The position numbers and the translations under genes are program-made. Shown one piece after another: positions 24,945 through 35,953 of a DNA stretch of 64,000 bases (positions within the stretch are counted from its first letter, which is position 1; every line of letters starts with the position of its first letter). The notes below the pieces were generated by a model. That model did not search any database and was not told the origin of the DNA. It was given only the letters and a program-made list of their open reading frames with translations. The stretch covers positions 1-64,000 of the forward strand of contig JAUXXJ010000026.1 of assembly GCA_030681195.1 (NCBI GenBank). Direction: 5' to 3'. Origin of the DNA: Rhodocyclaceae bacterium. Lineage in GTDB: Bacteria; Pseudomonadota; Gammaproteobacteria; Burkholderiales; Rhodocyclaceae.

Positions 24945-26522
24945 CTAGTCTTCCCGACGTTCGAGATACCAGCGTTCTTTGCGATCACTGGGACGTGCCC
25001 CCTGCCATACCTGCGTCCATCCTGCGGGCGTTTCGCGACCAAGGTCGTCTATGCCAAGCCGCCAAGAGCAGTTGCGCGTGCGTGAGGGCGCCACAGTGCG
25101 GATGCCCGCAAAATAGTCCAGCATGGCGCGCTGACTGGTGCCAAGGCCGCTACGTTCGAGACAATCTATGTCGGCAGGCAGGGCGTTGCGCAGGGAGAGT
25201 GCCACAGGACGGTGGTTCTTGTAGTGGTCGATCCAGCCCATCCACAATGAGGTGATCAGCACCCACATCATTGTTGCCCCCGCAGCCCAGCGCAGGCTGG
25301 AACGCCAAGGCGCGCGCGGCAATCGCCAGGCAAGCAGCCAGCCGAGGGTGGCTGCCATGGCAAACGACAACGCCAGCCAGCCGATTTGACCTTCATACCC
25401 GGGCGCGAGCTTGGCAAAATTACGTGCAATGGGGGCCGGCCAGCCTAAGGCGATGGCGCTGGCACCGAGCCAGATCAGAAGGGCGATCATGCTGAAGGTA
25501 ATGGCGCCGAACCAGTCGAAGGCGTTGGTGGTACTGCGGCGCAGGCGTGCGGCACCGGCACTGGCCAGCAGGATCAGAGGAATCAGGACAGGAAACAGGC
25601 TCAGGGTGCGGGCCGGACCACTCAGGTACCAGGCCAGCCCCAGGAAAATGCCGGCTAGCGGTAGCCACAGGCGGGCGCTGTCGCGCGGCAGGATGCGGGC
25701 ACCCCAGAGCGAGAGGGGCAGGATCGGCCAAGTGGCCCAGGCAATGATTTCGAGATGTCCCGGTGTGGGTAAACGCCGTCCTTGGGTAGCTTCGGCCCAT
25801 TCGTTCTGCCACCAGAGAGCGAAGGTTTCCGGGGCGGTTTGCAACAGCAGGATCGGCCAGAGGAACGCCACCGGCAGCGCGACCGCAAGGGCAATCAGCA
25901 AGCTTTTCAGATCACGCCGAAAAATCGGCGCTGGCAGGACGGCAGCGGCCATCAACAGGCCAACCAGCCCATGGGCAGCAAAGGCCAGGCCGAGCCCTAG
26001 GCCGAGTAGCGGGGCGCCCTTACGATTGTCCTGCGTGAGCAAACCAGCGCCCCACCAGGCCAGTGCGGCAAAGGCCAGCCCGGCAATGGCTGGTTGGGCC
26101 TCGTGCAGCGAAACCAGCAGACCGATGGTGCCGATGGCCAGCAGGGGGGCAATACGGCTGGCGGACTCGCCGTGAAAGCTGCGGGTTGCGCCGGTCAGCG
26201 CAACCAGAAACAGGATGCCGAAAAGCGTGGTGGTGAGGCGCGCTGCGTCATGAAAGGCCAGCATCGGTGTCAGCAGACCGCCCAGCGATGCCGCTACCCA
26301 GTGATAGAGCGGGGCCGTGTGGGGCCAGACTTCACCAGCAATGCGCGGGATCAGCCAGTTATCGCCCTGCCAGAAGCCATGGGCAATGGCGAGATGGATC
26401 GCATCTTCGCCCTTCCACGGATCATGGCCGAACATGCCCGCCAACAGATAGATGCTCACGAGCAGCCCCAACGCCAAACGCGGCAGGCGTGGACTATGGT
26501 CGTGATGCAGGCTGAAATTCAT
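24945..26522 (-). CDS. Membrane glycosyltransferase (GT39/ArnT-like)
   Basis: About 525 residues with ten or more membrane helices. The N-terminal DPWKGEDA motif after the first helix corresponds to the catalytic Asp/Glu region of polyprenyl-phosphate-dependent mannosyl/arabinosyl transferases. The acceptor is unknown. The ATG at 26522 is used, but a TTG at 26528 is possible because the ribosome-binding site is weak. Residues 194-201 (AVLPAPIF) come from the repeat. Confidence 0.78.
   Translation of the reverse strand: MNFSLHHDHSPRLPRLALGLLVSIYLLAGMFGHDPWKGEDAIHLAIAHGFWQGDNWLIPRIAGEVWPHTAPLYHWVAASLGGLLTPMLAFHDAARLTTTLFGILFLVALTGATRSFHGESASRIAPLLAIGTIGLLVSLHEAQPAIAGLAFAALAWWGAGLLTQDNRKGAPLLGLGLGLAFAAHGLVGLLMAAAVLPAPIFRRDLKSLLIALAVALPVAFLWPILLLQTAPETFALWWQNEWAEATQGRRLPTPGHLEIIAWATWPILPLSLWGARILPRDSARLWLPLAGIFLGLAWYLSGPARTLSLFPVLIPLILLASAGAARLRRSTTNAFDWFGAITFSMIALLIWLGASAIALGWPAPIARNFAKLAPGYEGQIGWLALSFAMAATLGWLLAWRLPRAPWRSSLRWAAGATMMWVLITSLWMGWIDHYKNHRPVALSLRNALPADIDCLERSGLGTSQRAMLDYFAGIRTVAPSRTRNCSWRLGIDDLGRETPAGWTQVWQGARPSDRKERWYLERRED
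25920..25943 (+). repeat. Dispersed 24-bp repeat in the GT39-like gene
   Basis: Two mismatches; encodes AVLPAPIF in a loop after a membrane helix. Confidence 0.8.
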
Positions 26523-26540
26523 CGGCAAAAAAACATGAGG

Positions 26541-26571
26541 AAAAAAACAAAAGGCAGCCGAGGCTGCCTTT
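26541..26571 (-). terminator. rpmE intrinsic terminator
   Basis: AAAGGCAGCC (26550-26559) pairs with GGCTGCCTTT (26562-26571). On the minus strand it is followed by TTGTTTTTTT. Confidence 0.85.
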
Positions 26572-26590
26572 GCTTAGCGGTGTGCAACTA

Positions 26591-26806
26591 TCAAGCAGCC
26601 GCGCCGGGGCGCTTGTACTTCTGCTTGAAGCGCTCGACACGACCGGCGGTGTCGACGATCTTCTGCTTGCCGGTATAGAACGGGTGGCAGGCCGAACACA
26701 CTTCGATGTGCAGAGGCTTGCTGTTGGTCGAACGGGTCGCGAACTTGTTGCCGCAGCTGCAAGTCACCTCGATCTCGTTGTACTTCGGGTGGATGCCATC
26801 TTTCAT
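26591..26806 (-). CDS. rpmE: Ribosomal protein L31 (zinc-binding form)
   Basis: 71 residues. Four zinc cysteines, C16/C18 (TCSCG) and C37/C40 (VCSACH), mark the C+ form. A promoter with good -35/-10 spacing overlaps the end of rho. Single-gene unit closed by a terminator. Confidence 0.96.
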   Translation of the reverse strand: MKDGIHPKYNEIEVTCSCGNKFATRSTNSKPLHIEVCSACHPFYTGKQKIVDTAGRVERFKQKYKRPGAAA

Positions 26807-26850
26807 GATTCTGTGTCCTAAAAAATTGCCGGTGCGGTGGGAAGCCGGGC

Positions 26851-26879
26851 ATTATGCAAAAAAAAGTGTGAAAGATCAA
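26851..26879 (-). promoter_or_regulatory. Sigma-70-type promoter of rpmE
   Basis: Minus strand TTGATC (26879-26874), 17-bp spacer with a T run, CATAAT (26856-26851). The -35 overlaps the rho stop codon, and the T run in the spacer may also help end rho transcription. Confidence 0.5.
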
Positions 26880-28138
26880 CTACCCCTGCGCATCGCGTCG
26901 AAGAACTCGGCGTTGTTCTTGGTGGATTTGACCTTGTCGAGCAGGAATTCGGTCGCTTCGAGGTCGTCCAGACCATACATCAGCTTGCGCAACACCCAGA
27001 CCTTCTGCAGTACGTCCTGCTTCTGCAGCAGTTCCTCGCGGCGCGTACCGGAGCGGTTGACGTTGATCGACGGATAGACACGCTTCTCGGACATGCGGCG
27101 GTCGAGGTGGATTTCGGAGTTGCCGGTGCCCTTAAATTCTTCGTAGATCACTTCGTCCATGCGACTGCCGGTATCGACCAGCGCGGTGGCGATGATGGTC
27201 AGCGAACCGCCTTCCTCGATATTGCGCGCAGCACCAAAGAAGCGCTTGGGCTTTTGCAGGGCGTTGGCATCCACGCCGCCGGTCAGCACCTTGCCGGAAG
27301 CCGGCTGCACGGTGTTGTAGGCGCGCGCGAGGCGGGTGATCGAGTCGAGCAGAATGACAACATCCTTCTTGTGCTCGGTGAGGCGCTTGGCCTTCTCGAT
27401 GACCATTTCGGCCACCTGGACGTGGCGCGAAGCGGGTTCGTCAAAAGTCGAGGCGACCACTTCGCCGCGCACCGTACGCGTCATTTCGGTGACTTCTTCA
27501 GGACGCTCGTCGATCAGCATGACGATCAGCACGGCTTCCGGGTGATTCGCCGAGATGGCGTGGGCAATGTGTTGCAGCATCACTGTCTTGCCGCTCTTCG
27601 GCGCTGAAACCAGCAAGCCACGCTGGCCCTTGCCGATCGGCGCGATGATGTCGATGACTCGACTGGTGATGTTCTCTTCGGCCTTGATCTCACGTTCCAG
27701 GCGCAGGTGCTCGGTTGGGTGCAAGGGCGTCAGGTTCTCGAAGAGGATCTTGTTCTTGCAGATCTCGGGCGACTCACCATTGACCTGATCGAGCTTGACC
27801 AGCGCGAAGTAGCGTTCGCCATCCTTGGGGGTGCGAATCTCGCCTTCGACAGTGTCGCCGGTGCGCAGGTTGAAACGGCGGATCTGCGATGGCGAGACAT
27901 AGACGTCATCTGGGTTGGCGAGGTAGGAGGTGTCGGCGGAGCGCAGGAAGCCATAGCCGTCGTTCATCACCTCAAGGCAGCCGTCGCCGAAGATGACCTC
28001 GCCTTTCTTGGCGTGTTCCTTGAGGATGGCAAAGATCAGTTCCTGCTTGCGCAGGCGGTTGGCACCTTCGATGCCAACGGTGGTGGCCATGTCAATCAGT
28101 TGGCTGACATGGTGGTTCTTGAGTTCGGAAAGGTGCAT
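26876..28138 (-). CDS. rho: Transcription termination factor Rho
   Basis: 420 residues. N-terminal helical bundle and cold-shock-like RNA-binding domain ([21 protein letters not shown]). ATPase with the P-loop APKSGKT, Q-loop and R-loop in the order typical of proteobacterial Rho. Length matches the E. coli protein (419). Preceded by trxA with a 156-bp leader, as in many proteobacteria. Confidence 0.97.
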   Translation of the reverse strand: MHLSELKNHHVSQLIDMATTVGIEGANRLRKQELIFAILKEHAKKGEVIFGDGCLEVMNDGYGFLRSADTSYLANPDDVYVSPSQIRRFNLRTGDTVEGEIRTPKDGERYFALVKLDQVNGESPEICKNKILFENLTPLHPTEHLRLEREIKAEENITSRVIDIIAPIGKGQRGLLVSAPKSGKTVMLQHIAHAISANHPEAVLIVMLIDERPEEVTEMTRTVRGEVVASTFDEPASRHVQVAEMVIEKAKRLTEHKKDVVILLDSITRLARAYNTVQPASGKVLTGGVDANALQKPKRFFGAARNIEEGGSLTIIATALVDTGSRMDEVIYEEFKGTGNSEIHLDRRMSEKRVYPSINVNRSGTRREELLQKQDVLQKVWVLRKLMYGLDDLEATEFLLDKVKSTKNNAEFFDAMRRGS

Positions 28139-28213
28139 GGTTGTGCTTGGGGTAAGCGCAGGCAGGGGATTGCCCGGGAGGTAAGAGTGCGGCGAGAGGG
28201 GGTGCGGTGTATT

Positions 28214-28236
28214 GCAGGCTGGAGGGGGGAGCCTGC
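28214..28236 (-). other. Hairpin in the rho leader
   Basis: GCAGGCT / AGCCTGC with a 9-base loop that is C-rich on the rho strand, in the 156-bp gap between trxA and rho. There is no T run. Rho is commonly autoregulated through its leader; a role here is inference. Confidence 0.35.
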
Positions 28237-28294
28237 TGCCCGGAATCGCTACCGACCAAGGATGTGGTGCGGTTCCGGGAGGAATGTAAAGGGA

Positions 28295-28621
28295 TTAGAG
28301 GTTGCTGTCAATAAAAGCGATCAATTGCGACTTGGACAGGGCGCCGACCTTGGTGGCTTCGACGTTGCCGCCCTTGAACAGAATCAGGGTGGGAATGCCA
28401 CGGATGCCAAATTCGCCCGGTGTCTTCGGATTTTCGTCGATGTTCAGTTTGGCTATCTTGAGACGGCCGTGATATTCCTTGGCCACTTCTTCGAGGATCG
28501 GCGCGATCATCTTGCACGGACCACACCACTCCGCCCAGTAATCAACCAGGACGGGGACGGCGGAGTCCAGAACGTCGCTTTTGAAGCTGGCGTCGGTGAC
28601 GTATTGGATATGTTCGCTCAT
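28295..28621 (-). CDS. trxA: Thioredoxin 1
   Basis: 108 residues from the ATG at 28621. Active site W32-C-G-P-C36, cis-proline in GIPTL. Cytoplasmic dithiol reductant. Directly upstream of rho. Confidence 0.96.
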   Translation of the reverse strand: MSEHIQYVTDASFKSDVLDSAVPVLVDYWAEWCGPCKMIAPILEEVAKEYHGRLKIAKLNIDENPKTPGEFGIRGIPTLILFKGGNVEATKVGALSKSQLIAFIDSNL

Positions 28622-28703
28622 GAGTTTCTCTTGGCGGAAAAGTGAATCGAAGATGCGAATCCTAGCAGAAACCAGAAACGCCCAACGACAAAAGTGGATT
28701 TGA

Positions 28704-29087
28704 TCAGGCGACGGCCTGAATGGGAATGGACTGACTGCGATGGGTGATGCGGTTCTTTGCATCGACATAGACCAGATCGGGTTCGTGCTTGGCCAGTTCG
28801 ATCTCGCTGAATGCGGCGTAGGTACAGATGATCAGCAGATCGCCGGGCGCTGCCTTGCGGGCGGCGGCGCCATTCACGGAAATCGTGCCGCTGTTGCGTT
28901 CGGCACGGATGGCATAGGTGGAAAAGCGTTCGCCATTCGTCACGTTATAGATCTCGATCTGCTGGTATTCCTTGATGTCGGCCTCGTCCATGAGATGCTC
29001 GTCAATGGCACAGGAGCCTTCGTAGTGCAGTTCGGCCTGGGTTACCGTGACGCGGTGCAGCTTGGATTTCAGCATCGTGCGTTGCAT
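28704..29087 (-). CDS. panD: Aspartate 1-decarboxylase precursor
   Basis: 127 residues from the ATG at 29087 with GGAGAG upstream. Self-cleavage site G24-S25 in YEGSCAID gives the pyruvoyl enzyme. It makes beta-alanine for pantothenate. Third gene of panB-panC-panD. Confidence 0.96.
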   Translation of the reverse strand: MQRTMLKSKLHRVTVTQAELHYEGSCAIDEHLMDEADIKEYQQIEIYNVTNGERFSTYAIRAERNSGTISVNGAAARKAAPGDLLIICTYAAFSEIELAKHEPDLVYVDAKNRITHRSQSIPIQAVA

Positions 29088-29126
29088 GGTCGCTCTCCGT
29101 AACAAGTAGGGCGTATTAAACGAGCT

Positions 29127-29969
<843 letters not shown>

Positions 29970-30785
29970 TCAGTAACAGTGTTCTGGCGCGGGGAAACTG
30001 CCGTCCTTGACGGCGGCGACATAAGCGGTCACGGCGCCTTCGATGCTTTGGGCGGTGACCATGAAATCGCGCACGAAGCGCCCTTTTTTGCCCGGGTAGA
30101 TGCCAAGCATGTCGTGCAGCACGAGCACCTGGCCGTCGCAGTCCGGCCCGGCACCAATCCCGATGGTTGAGCACGCGGTGAGTTCTTTGGTGATCTCTGC
30201 GGCCAGCGGGGCCGGTACCATTTCCAGCACCATCATCGCGGCACCGGCTTGTTCCAAGGCATGCGCGTCGGCTTTCATACGCGCTGCGCCGGCTTCGTCA
30301 CGGCCCTGTACGCGATAGCCGCCGAGGGCATGCACGGATTGGGGGGTGAGCCCGATGTGGGCACAGACGGGGACACCGCGCTCAACCATGAAATGCACGG
30401 TTTCCGCCATCACCGCACCGCCTTCGAGCTTGATCATCTCGGCGCCGGCGGCGAGCAGGCGGCCGGCATTGCGGATCGCCTGTTCCTTCGACTCGTGGTA
30501 AGCGCCAAAGGGCAGGTCGGCCACCAGCATCGGCCGCAGGGGCAGGCTGGCGACACACTCGGTGTGGTAGACCATATGCTCCATCGTCACGGGCAGTGTC
30601 GAGGTCTTGCCCTGGATGACATTGCCGAGCGAATCGCCAACGAGGATGACATCCACGCCGCAGCGGTCCTCCAGTGCAGCGAAACTCGCGTCGTAGCCGG
30701 TCAGCATGGCGATTTTTTCACCGGCCTGCTTCATACGCGTCAGTTCCAGCAGGGTGACCGGTTTGTTGGAAGCCAGATATGTCAT
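29970..30785 (-). CDS. panB: 3-methyl-2-oxobutanoate hydroxymethyltransferase
   Basis: 271 residues. Signature segments [17 protein letters not shown] and [15 protein letters not shown] with the Mg-binding aspartates. First step of pantoate synthesis, 15 bp upstream of panC. Confidence 0.96.
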   Translation of the reverse strand: MTYLASNKPVTLLELTRMKQAGEKIAMLTGYDASFAALEDRCGVDVILVGDSLGNVIQGKTSTLPVTMEHMVYHTECVASLPLRPMLVADLPFGAYHESKEQAIRNAGRLLAAGAEMIKLEGGAVMAETVHFMVERGVPVCAHIGLTPQSVHALGGYRVQGRDEAGAARMKADAHALEQAGAAMMVLEMVPAPLAAEITKELTACSTIGIGAGPDCDGQVLVLHDMLGIYPGKKGRFVRDFMVTAQSIEGAVTAYVAAVKDGSFPAPEHCY

Positions 30786-30838
30786 CTACGGGGAGCGGAA
30801 TATGAAGTAAACGGAGCCAAGGATACACCGGGCACAGG

Positions 30839-31339
30839 TCATGACAGCCTTTCAATGTGCTGCCCGGTAACGGCAGCCAGCAAGGGGGCGATCAGCCCAT
30901 GGCCGGGGATGACGATATCTGGTGCGATTTCGGCTAACGGTGCGAGAACGAAGGCACGTTCCGTCATGCGCGGGTGGGGCAGGGTGAGGTGGGGGGGGCC
31001 TGGCAGGTTGAGATGCTCATCGCCGAACAGCAGCAAATCGAGATCAAGGGTGCGCGGTGCATTTTTAACGCTGCGCTGGCGCCCAAAGGCCGCTTCGATG
31101 GCAAACAGACGTTCTAAAAAAGTCGGCGCTGGCAGTACGGCAGCATCTACCTCAAGCAGCGCTACGGCATTGATGAAATCGGGCTGGTGATGCAGGCCGA
31201 CAGGCGCGGTGCGATAGAGCGATGAGGCGACGCAAAAACGGGCATCCGCGATGTCGTGCAGGGCTGCGATGGCCGCGCGCACGGTGGCAACCGGATCGCC
31301 GAGATTCGCTCCCAACGCAACGTAGGCCGTGACCTGCAT
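30839..31339 (-). CDS. folK: HPPK, 6-hydroxymethyl-7,8-dihydropterin pyrophosphokinase
   Basis: 166 residues. Motifs LGANLGDP at the N-terminus, RTAPVG, and RTLDLDLLLFG. The folate-pathway kinase follows pcnB by 6 bp. Residues 67-74 (AVLPAPTF), just before LERLFAIEAAFGR, are encoded by the dispersed repeat in a surface segment ahead of the catalytic loop. Confidence 0.95.
   Translation of the reverse strand: MQVTAYVALGANLGDPVATVRAAIAALHDIADARFCVASSLYRTAPVGLHHQPDFINAVALLEVDAAVLPAPTFLERLFAIEAAFGRQRSVKNAPRTLDLDLLLFGDEHLNLPGPPHLTLPHPRMTERAFVLAPLAEIAPDIVIPGHGLIAPLLAAVTGQHIERLS
31118..31141 (+). repeat. Dispersed 24-bp repeat in folK
   Basis: Two mismatches; encodes AVLPAPTF in frame. Confidence 0.85.
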
Positions 31340-31345
31340 GCAGGC

Positions 31346-32698
31346 TTATTCAAAAGTCGGCGCTGGTGGGATGGCGCTGGTACTGTCCTCACCGGGTTTG
31401 CGGACTCGGGTGCGGCGCCGTCGCTTCTTCGGCCCGGTGTCGGGCTTGAGTAGCGCTTCGCGCTCGGCGTTATCAGCCTGCTCAAAGGCAGCCCACCAAT
31501 CGGATAGCTCCTGTGGCGCCTCGCCGCTCTCGGCGCGCAGGCGCAGGAAGTCCCAGGCGGCGCGAAAGCGTTGATGTTCGATCAGGCGGAAGGGCATGCG
31601 GCCGCTGCGCTTCTCGAAACGGGGCTGCAGCAGCCAGACATCCTTGATGTCGCCGGCGATGCGGCGCGTGATCGCGAGTTTTTCTCCTTGCGTATCGAGC
31701 ACCTCGTCCATGGCTTCATGGAGCGCGGGCACCGGCAGTTGGCCATTCTTTTTGCGTGCTTCCCAGTTGGATAGTACTTCGTGCCAAAGCAGCGTGGCAA
31801 ACAGGAAGCCAGGCGAGGTGCGCTTGCCCTCGCGGATGCGCCGGTCGGTATCGGTCAGCGCCAGCATGACGAACTTTTCGCCGAGCGGTTGTTCGAGGAT
31901 CACGTCGAGCAGGGGCAGCAGGCCGTGGTGCAGGCCATCTTCGCGCAGGCGCTTGACGCACTCGACGGCATGGCCGGAGAACAGCAGCTTGAGCATCTCG
32001 TCGAACAGGCGTGCAGCCGGCACGTTGTCGATCAGTTCGGCCATCTCGCGGATCGGTGCCTGCACCTGTGGATCGAGGCGCAGGTCGAGTTTGGCCGCGA
32101 GGCGCACGGCGCGCAGCATGCGCACCGGGTCTTCGCGATAGCGGGCGCGCGGATCGCCAATCATGCGCAGCGTCTTGCGTTGCAGGTCGCGTACGCCGTG
32201 GTGGTAGTCGAATACCTTGCCGGTGGAAGGATCGTAGTACAGCGCGTTGACGGTGAAGTCGCGCCGCGCGGCATCTTCTTCCATGTTGCCCCAGACGTTG
32301 TCGCGCAGCACGCGGCCATGTTCGTCCTTGAGCGTATCGGCATCATGGGCGGCACGGAAGGTCGAGACCTCAATGGTTTCGGCACCGAACATCACATGCA
32401 CGATCTGGAAGCGGCGACCGATGACGCGTGAGCGCCGAAACTGGGCGCGTACCTGTTCCGGGGTGGCGTCGGTGGCGACGTCAAAATCCTTGGGTTCGAT
32501 CCCGGCGATCAGGTCGCGCACGGCACCACCGACCACATAGGCGCGGTAGCCAGCTTGTTGCAGCCCTTCACAGGTGCGGCGTGCAGCCGACGAGACGGCC
32601 TCAGAACGAATGCCGTGCTGGTCGGGGCCAATGGTTTCAACGGTGTGGGGCGTGGGTTCGCCGCGTTTGAATACGCGGCGCAGGAGCTTGCGGATCAT
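31346..32698 (-). CDS. pcnB: Poly(A) polymerase I
   Basis: 450 residues. Nucleotidyltransferase motif VVGGAVRD and DFDVATDA, then the RNA-binding core (RRDFTVNALYYDP). It adds 3' poly(A) tails that target RNA for decay. The last residues (AIPPAPTFE-stop) are supplied by a repeat copy, so the natural C-terminus was changed. Gene order pcnB-folK is typical. Confidence 0.95.
   Translation of the reverse strand: MIRKLLRRVFKRGEPTPHTVETIGPDQHGIRSEAVSSAARRTCEGLQQAGYRAYVVGGAVRDLIAGIEPKDFDVATDATPEQVRAQFRRSRVIGRRFQIVHVMFGAETIEVSTFRAAHDADTLKDEHGRVLRDNVWGNMEEDAARRDFTVNALYYDPSTGKVFDYHHGVRDLQRKTLRMIGDPRARYREDPVRMLRAVRLAAKLDLRLDPQVQAPIREMAELIDNVPAARLFDEMLKLLFSGHAVECVKRLREDGLHHGLLPLLDVILEQPLGEKFVMLALTDTDRRIREGKRTSPGFLFATLLWHEVLSNWEARKKNGQLPVPALHEAMDEVLDTQGEKLAITRRIAGDIKDVWLLQPRFEKRSGRMPFRLIEHQRFRAAWDFLRLRAESGEAPQELSDWWAAFEQADNAEREALLKPDTGPKKRRRRTRVRKPGEDSTSAIPPAPTFE
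31352..31375 (+). repeat. Dispersed 24-bp repeat forming the PcnB C-terminus
   Basis: Two mismatches; encodes AIPPAPTF immediately before E-stop. Confidence 0.85.
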
Positions 32699-32741
32699 GC
32701 GCTTGTCGCTAACGGGGAGGCCGCGATCATACCCGAAGACA

Positions 32742-33404
32742 TCATCTCAAGCTCAGTATTGGCCAGCCATGAGCAGCAGCATGGGCACGCAGGGTGTCAT
32801 CCGGATCAACGGCAACCGGGTGGCTGACCTTGGCCAGTAGCGGCAGATCGTTGAGCGAATCGCTGTAGAACCAGCTTTGTTCGAAGGATCCCCACCACAG
32901 GCCGAGCGATTCGAGCCAGGCATCGACGCGGGTGATCTTGCCTTCGCGAAACGCCGGCAGGCCGCGCGGCGCGCCGGTAAATTGCCCGCCTTCCTGCGCC
33001 GGGACGGTGGCGACGAGGTGGGGGATGGCGAACTCGCGGCAGATCGGCCCGGTGACGAAGCTGTTGGTGGCGGTAACGATGGCGCACAGGTCGCCGGTAT
33101 CCAGATGACGCTGTACCAGCGCACGGGCCGCCGAGCCAATGATCGGGCGGATGCGCGTTGCAATAAATTCGCGATGCCAGGCATCGAGTTCCTTGCGGGC
33201 ATGGCGCGCCAGCGGCGCGAGCTGGAATTCGAGGAAGGCATGAATGTCGAGCGTGCCGGCCTTGTAATCGTCGTAGAAGGCCTGGTTTTTCGCTTCATGG
33301 ACTTCGCGATCCAGCACGCCTTTCGAGATGAGGAATTGTGCCCACTCGAAGTCCGAGTCGCCGGCGAGCAAGGTGTTGTCGAGGTCAAACAGGGCGAGGT
33401 TCAT
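32742..33404 (-). CDS. HAD-superfamily hydrolase (subfamily IB, SerB-like)
   Basis: 220 residues from the ATG at 33404, overlapping the hda end by 20 bp. Motif [13 protein letters not shown], a TATNSF motif II region, and YSDSLNDLPLL (motif IV). Such proteins dephosphorylate small phosphomonoesters; a histidinol- or serine-phosphate-like substrate is possible but not shown. Confidence 0.85.
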   Translation of the reverse strand: MNLALFDLDNTLLAGDSDFEWAQFLISKGVLDREVHEAKNQAFYDDYKAGTLDIHAFLEFQLAPLARHARKELDAWHREFIATRIRPIIGSAARALVQRHLDTGDLCAIVTATNSFVTGPICREFAIPHLVATVPAQEGGQFTGAPRGLPAFREGKITRVDAWLESLGLWWGSFEQSWFYSDSLNDLPLLAKVSHPVAVDPDDTLRAHAAAHGWPILSLR

Positions 33405-34092
33405 GTTCAGGTGGTATCCGTTGAAGTTGCAGGGCTTCCTTGAGCAGCGGCAGTGTGGCCGGGCGCTGGCGTTCAAGGGTGGTGCGGTCAAGGTGGTCGA
33501 GTACCGCCATCAGCGAGGGCAGGTCGCGCCGGCCGTGGGCGAGCAGGTAGCGCAGCAGACCATCATCCATCTTGAGACCACGCTCCAGCGCATGGCGTTG
33601 CAGGGCGGCGGCCTTCTCGTCGTCGTTGAGGGTTTTGACCTCGTAAATCAGGGTCTGGCCGATGCGGGTGCGCAGGTCTTCGCGCAGATCGAGTTGCAGC
33701 GGCGGACGATTGCCGGCCAGCAGCAGACCCAGCCCGATCATGCGTGCCGTGTTGTAGAGGCGGAACAGGGCGATTTGCGCGGCCTCGTCGAGGCTATCGA
33801 TGTCATCGACAATCAGCAGGCCGCCGGGCAGGTCGAAAAAGTCGGCGCTGGCCGGACGGCGATCAAGGAACATCACCGGGCGCTTGCGCAGGGTGAGGCT
33901 GGCGACGGCAGAGAGCAGGTGCGTCTTGCCACTGCCTTCCGGGCCCCACAGATAGAGCGCATCGAAGCAGCCGGGTTCGGCCAGCGCGCGCAAGCGGGAC
34001 AGCAACTCCTGGTTGGTGCCGGCAATAAAGTTATCCAGCGTGGGCGGCTGGGCCGGCTGAAGATCGAGAAGTAGCTGGGTAGATGGGGACAA
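33385..34092 (-). CDS. hda: DnaA regulatory inactivator Hda
   Basis: 235 residues. AAA+ fold with Walker [11 protein letters not shown], Walker [15 protein letters not shown] near the N-terminus fits the clamp-binding motif of Hda. It promotes hydrolysis of DnaA-ATP with the sliding clamp. The start is probably TTG at 34092; no better ATG is seen. RRPASADFF (about 78-86) is repeat-derived. Divergent from purM. Confidence 0.88.
   Translation of the reverse strand: MSPSTQLLLDLQPAQPPTLDNFIAGTNQELLSRLRALAEPGCFDALYLWGPEGSGKTHLLSAVASLTLRKRPVMFLDRRPASADFFDLPGGLLIVDDIDSLDEAAQIALFRLYNTARMIGLGLLLAGNRPPLQLDLREDLRTRIGQTLIYEVKTLNDDEKAAALQRHALERGLKMDDGLLRYLLAHGRRDLPSLMAVLDHLDRTTLERQRPATLPLLKEALQLQRIPPEHEPRPV
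33837..33860 (+). repeat. Dispersed 24-bp repeat in hda
   Basis: One mismatch; encodes RRPASADFF, a third reading frame. Confidence 0.8.
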
Positions 34093-34174
34093 GGCGAATC
34101 AGGGGCTTATTTCGATAGAATCCGCACTTTTCGCGCGGTATGCGAATTATCGCCGCAAACTTCGGATTCCGATC

Positions 34175-35215
34175 ATGACGACAACTTCCAGTTCCATGAC
34201 CTACCGTGATGCGGGGGTCGATATTGATGCCGGTGATGCGCTGGTCGAGCGCATCAAGCCTGCCGCCAAGCGCACCATGCGCCCCGAGGTGCTGGGGGGC
34301 ATCGGCGGCTTCGGTGCGCTGTTCGAAATTTCGAAGAAATTCAAGGAGCCGGTGCTGGTTTCCGGTACCGACGGGGTGGGCACCAAGCTGAAACTGGCGT
34401 TTGAACTGAATCGCCATGACACCGTCGGCCAGGATCTGGTGGCGATGAGTGTCAATGACATCCTCGTGCAGGGCGCCGAGCCGCTGTTCTTCCTCGACTA
34501 CTTTGCCTGCGGCAAACTGGACGTGAATACTGCCGCGACCGTCGTGGAAGGCATTGCCAAGGGCTGCGAATTGTCCGGCTGCGCGCTGATCGGCGGCGAA
34601 ACGGCCGAGATGCCCGACATGTATCCGGCCGGTGAATATGACCTGGCCGGCTTTGCCGTCGGTGCGGTGGAAAAAGCAAAGATCATCGACGGCAAGTCGA
34701 TTGCCCCCGGCGATGTGGTGTTGGGCCTCGCTTCCTCCGGCGCGCATTCCAACGGCTATTCATTGATCCGTCGCATTGTTGAGCGCGCCAAACCCGACCT
34801 GAAGGCCGATTTCCATGGCCAGCCGTTTGCCGATGCGCTGATTGCACCGACGCGCATCTATGTGAAGTCGCTGCTCAAGCTGATGGACGCCATTACCGTG
34901 AAGGGCATGGCGCATATCACCGGCGGTGGCATCACCGGCAACGTGCCGCGTGTGTTGCCCGAAAACGTGACAGCCGTGATCGAAAAGTCTGCCTGGACGT
35001 TACCGCCGTTATTCCAGTGGCTGCAGCGCGAAGGCAATGTGGCCGACGACGAGATGCACCGCGTCTTCAACTGCGGTATCGGCATGGTGGTGGTGGTGGC
35101 GGCGGCGGATGCCGATGCGGCGACTGCTAATCTTTCCGCATCCGGTGAAACGGTCTATCGACTCGGGCGTATCGAAGCCCGTGCGGCCGGACAGGAACAG
35201 ACGCTGATCGTCTGA
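34175..35215 (+). CDS. purM: Phosphoribosylformylglycinamidine cyclo-ligase
   Basis: 346 residues. Segments [33 protein letters not shown] and [10 protein letters not shown] are typical of AIR synthetase. Purine pathway; purN lies 4.8 kb downstream in the same window. Classic hda/purM divergent arrangement. Confidence 0.96.
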   Translation: MTTTSSSMTYRDAGVDIDAGDALVERIKPAAKRTMRPEVLGGIGGFGALFEISKKFKEPVLVSGTDGVGTKLKLAFELNRHDTVGQDLVAMSVNDILVQGAEPLFFLDYFACGKLDVNTAATVVEGIAKGCELSGCALIGGETAEMPDMYPAGEYDLAGFAVGAVEKAKIIDGKSIAPGDVVLGLASSGAHSNGYSLIRRIVERAKPDLKADFHGQPFADALIAPTRIYVKSLLKLMDAITVKGMAHITGGGITGNVPRVLPENVTAVIEKSAWTLPPLFQWLQREGNVADDEMHRVFNCGIGMVVVVAAADADAATANLSASGETVYRLGRIEARAAGQEQTLIV

Positions 35216-35953
35216 TCAGCTGCCGAGTCTGGCTCTTTCCTCGCGCTGCACGTCGGTGATGAATCGCTGCAGCTGGTTTTCCATGGCGTTACTAAGCTTG
35301 ACGAAGTTGCAGCCGATGCGGCTGACGGGCTTGCCGCCGCGCTGAATTTCCGCCCGGTTGCGCACTTGCAGATCGACTTCCAACGTGCCGATGGTTTTCA
35401 GGTCGATGCGGGCCTTGGGCAGGATCTGGTCAAGCTGGATATCAAGTCCGCCACCGGGTAACTCTGCGGCGATACCACCGATGCTGATATCCACGACCGA
35501 CAGGTTCAGCACCGGTTTGCCCTCCTGACGCACCACACATGGCGGACGGCGCGTCATCGGCAGCACAAGGCGGAAGAATTCGCGGCGTTGCAGACGCGTG
35601 TAGTGATCGGGCAGGCGTGTCGAGAATGCAGGGCGTTTCTGGTAGGTGGTTTCATAAACCGGCCCGGTCGAAAACTGATTTTTGACGCCATGCGGTGCGC
35701 AGACAAAATAGTTGCGTTCGCTTTGCAACAGCTTGCGATTGGATTCTTCGCTGCCGCCCCAATCGAAAATCAGCATGTCCTCCGCCTCATCGACGTTAAG
35801 CAGGACCGTCAACACGGTTTCGCTGCCTTCGGCAAAGATCACGCTGACGCGTTCGCCATCGTTGATGAGTTGGTGCAGATAGAAGAGGACTTCGCGCCGG
35901 TTGTTGGTCGTGAATTTCTCGAGTTCGTCGGCGGTGATGATGTGGGCGGTCAT
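35216..35953 (-). CDS. YcgR-like PilZ domain protein
   Basis: 245 residues. N-terminal YcgR-type domain (about 1-115) and C-terminal PilZ domain. The c-di-GMP-binding residues are RLQRREFFR and the downstream DISIGG. It probably slows flagellar rotation or acts on another c-di-GMP target. ATGA overlap with miaA upstream. Confidence 0.85.
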   Translation of the reverse strand: MTAHIITADELEKFTTNNRREVLFYLHQLINDGERVSVIFAEGSETVLTVLLNVDEAEDMLIFDWGGSEESNRKLLQSERNYFVCAPHGVKNQFSTGPVYETTYQKRPAFSTRLPDHYTRLQRREFFRLVLPMTRRPPCVVRQEGKPVLNLSVVDISIGGIAAELPGGGLDIQLDQILPKARIDLKTIGTLEVDLQVRNRAEIQRGGKPVSRIGCNFVKLSNAMENQLQRFITDVQREERARLGS

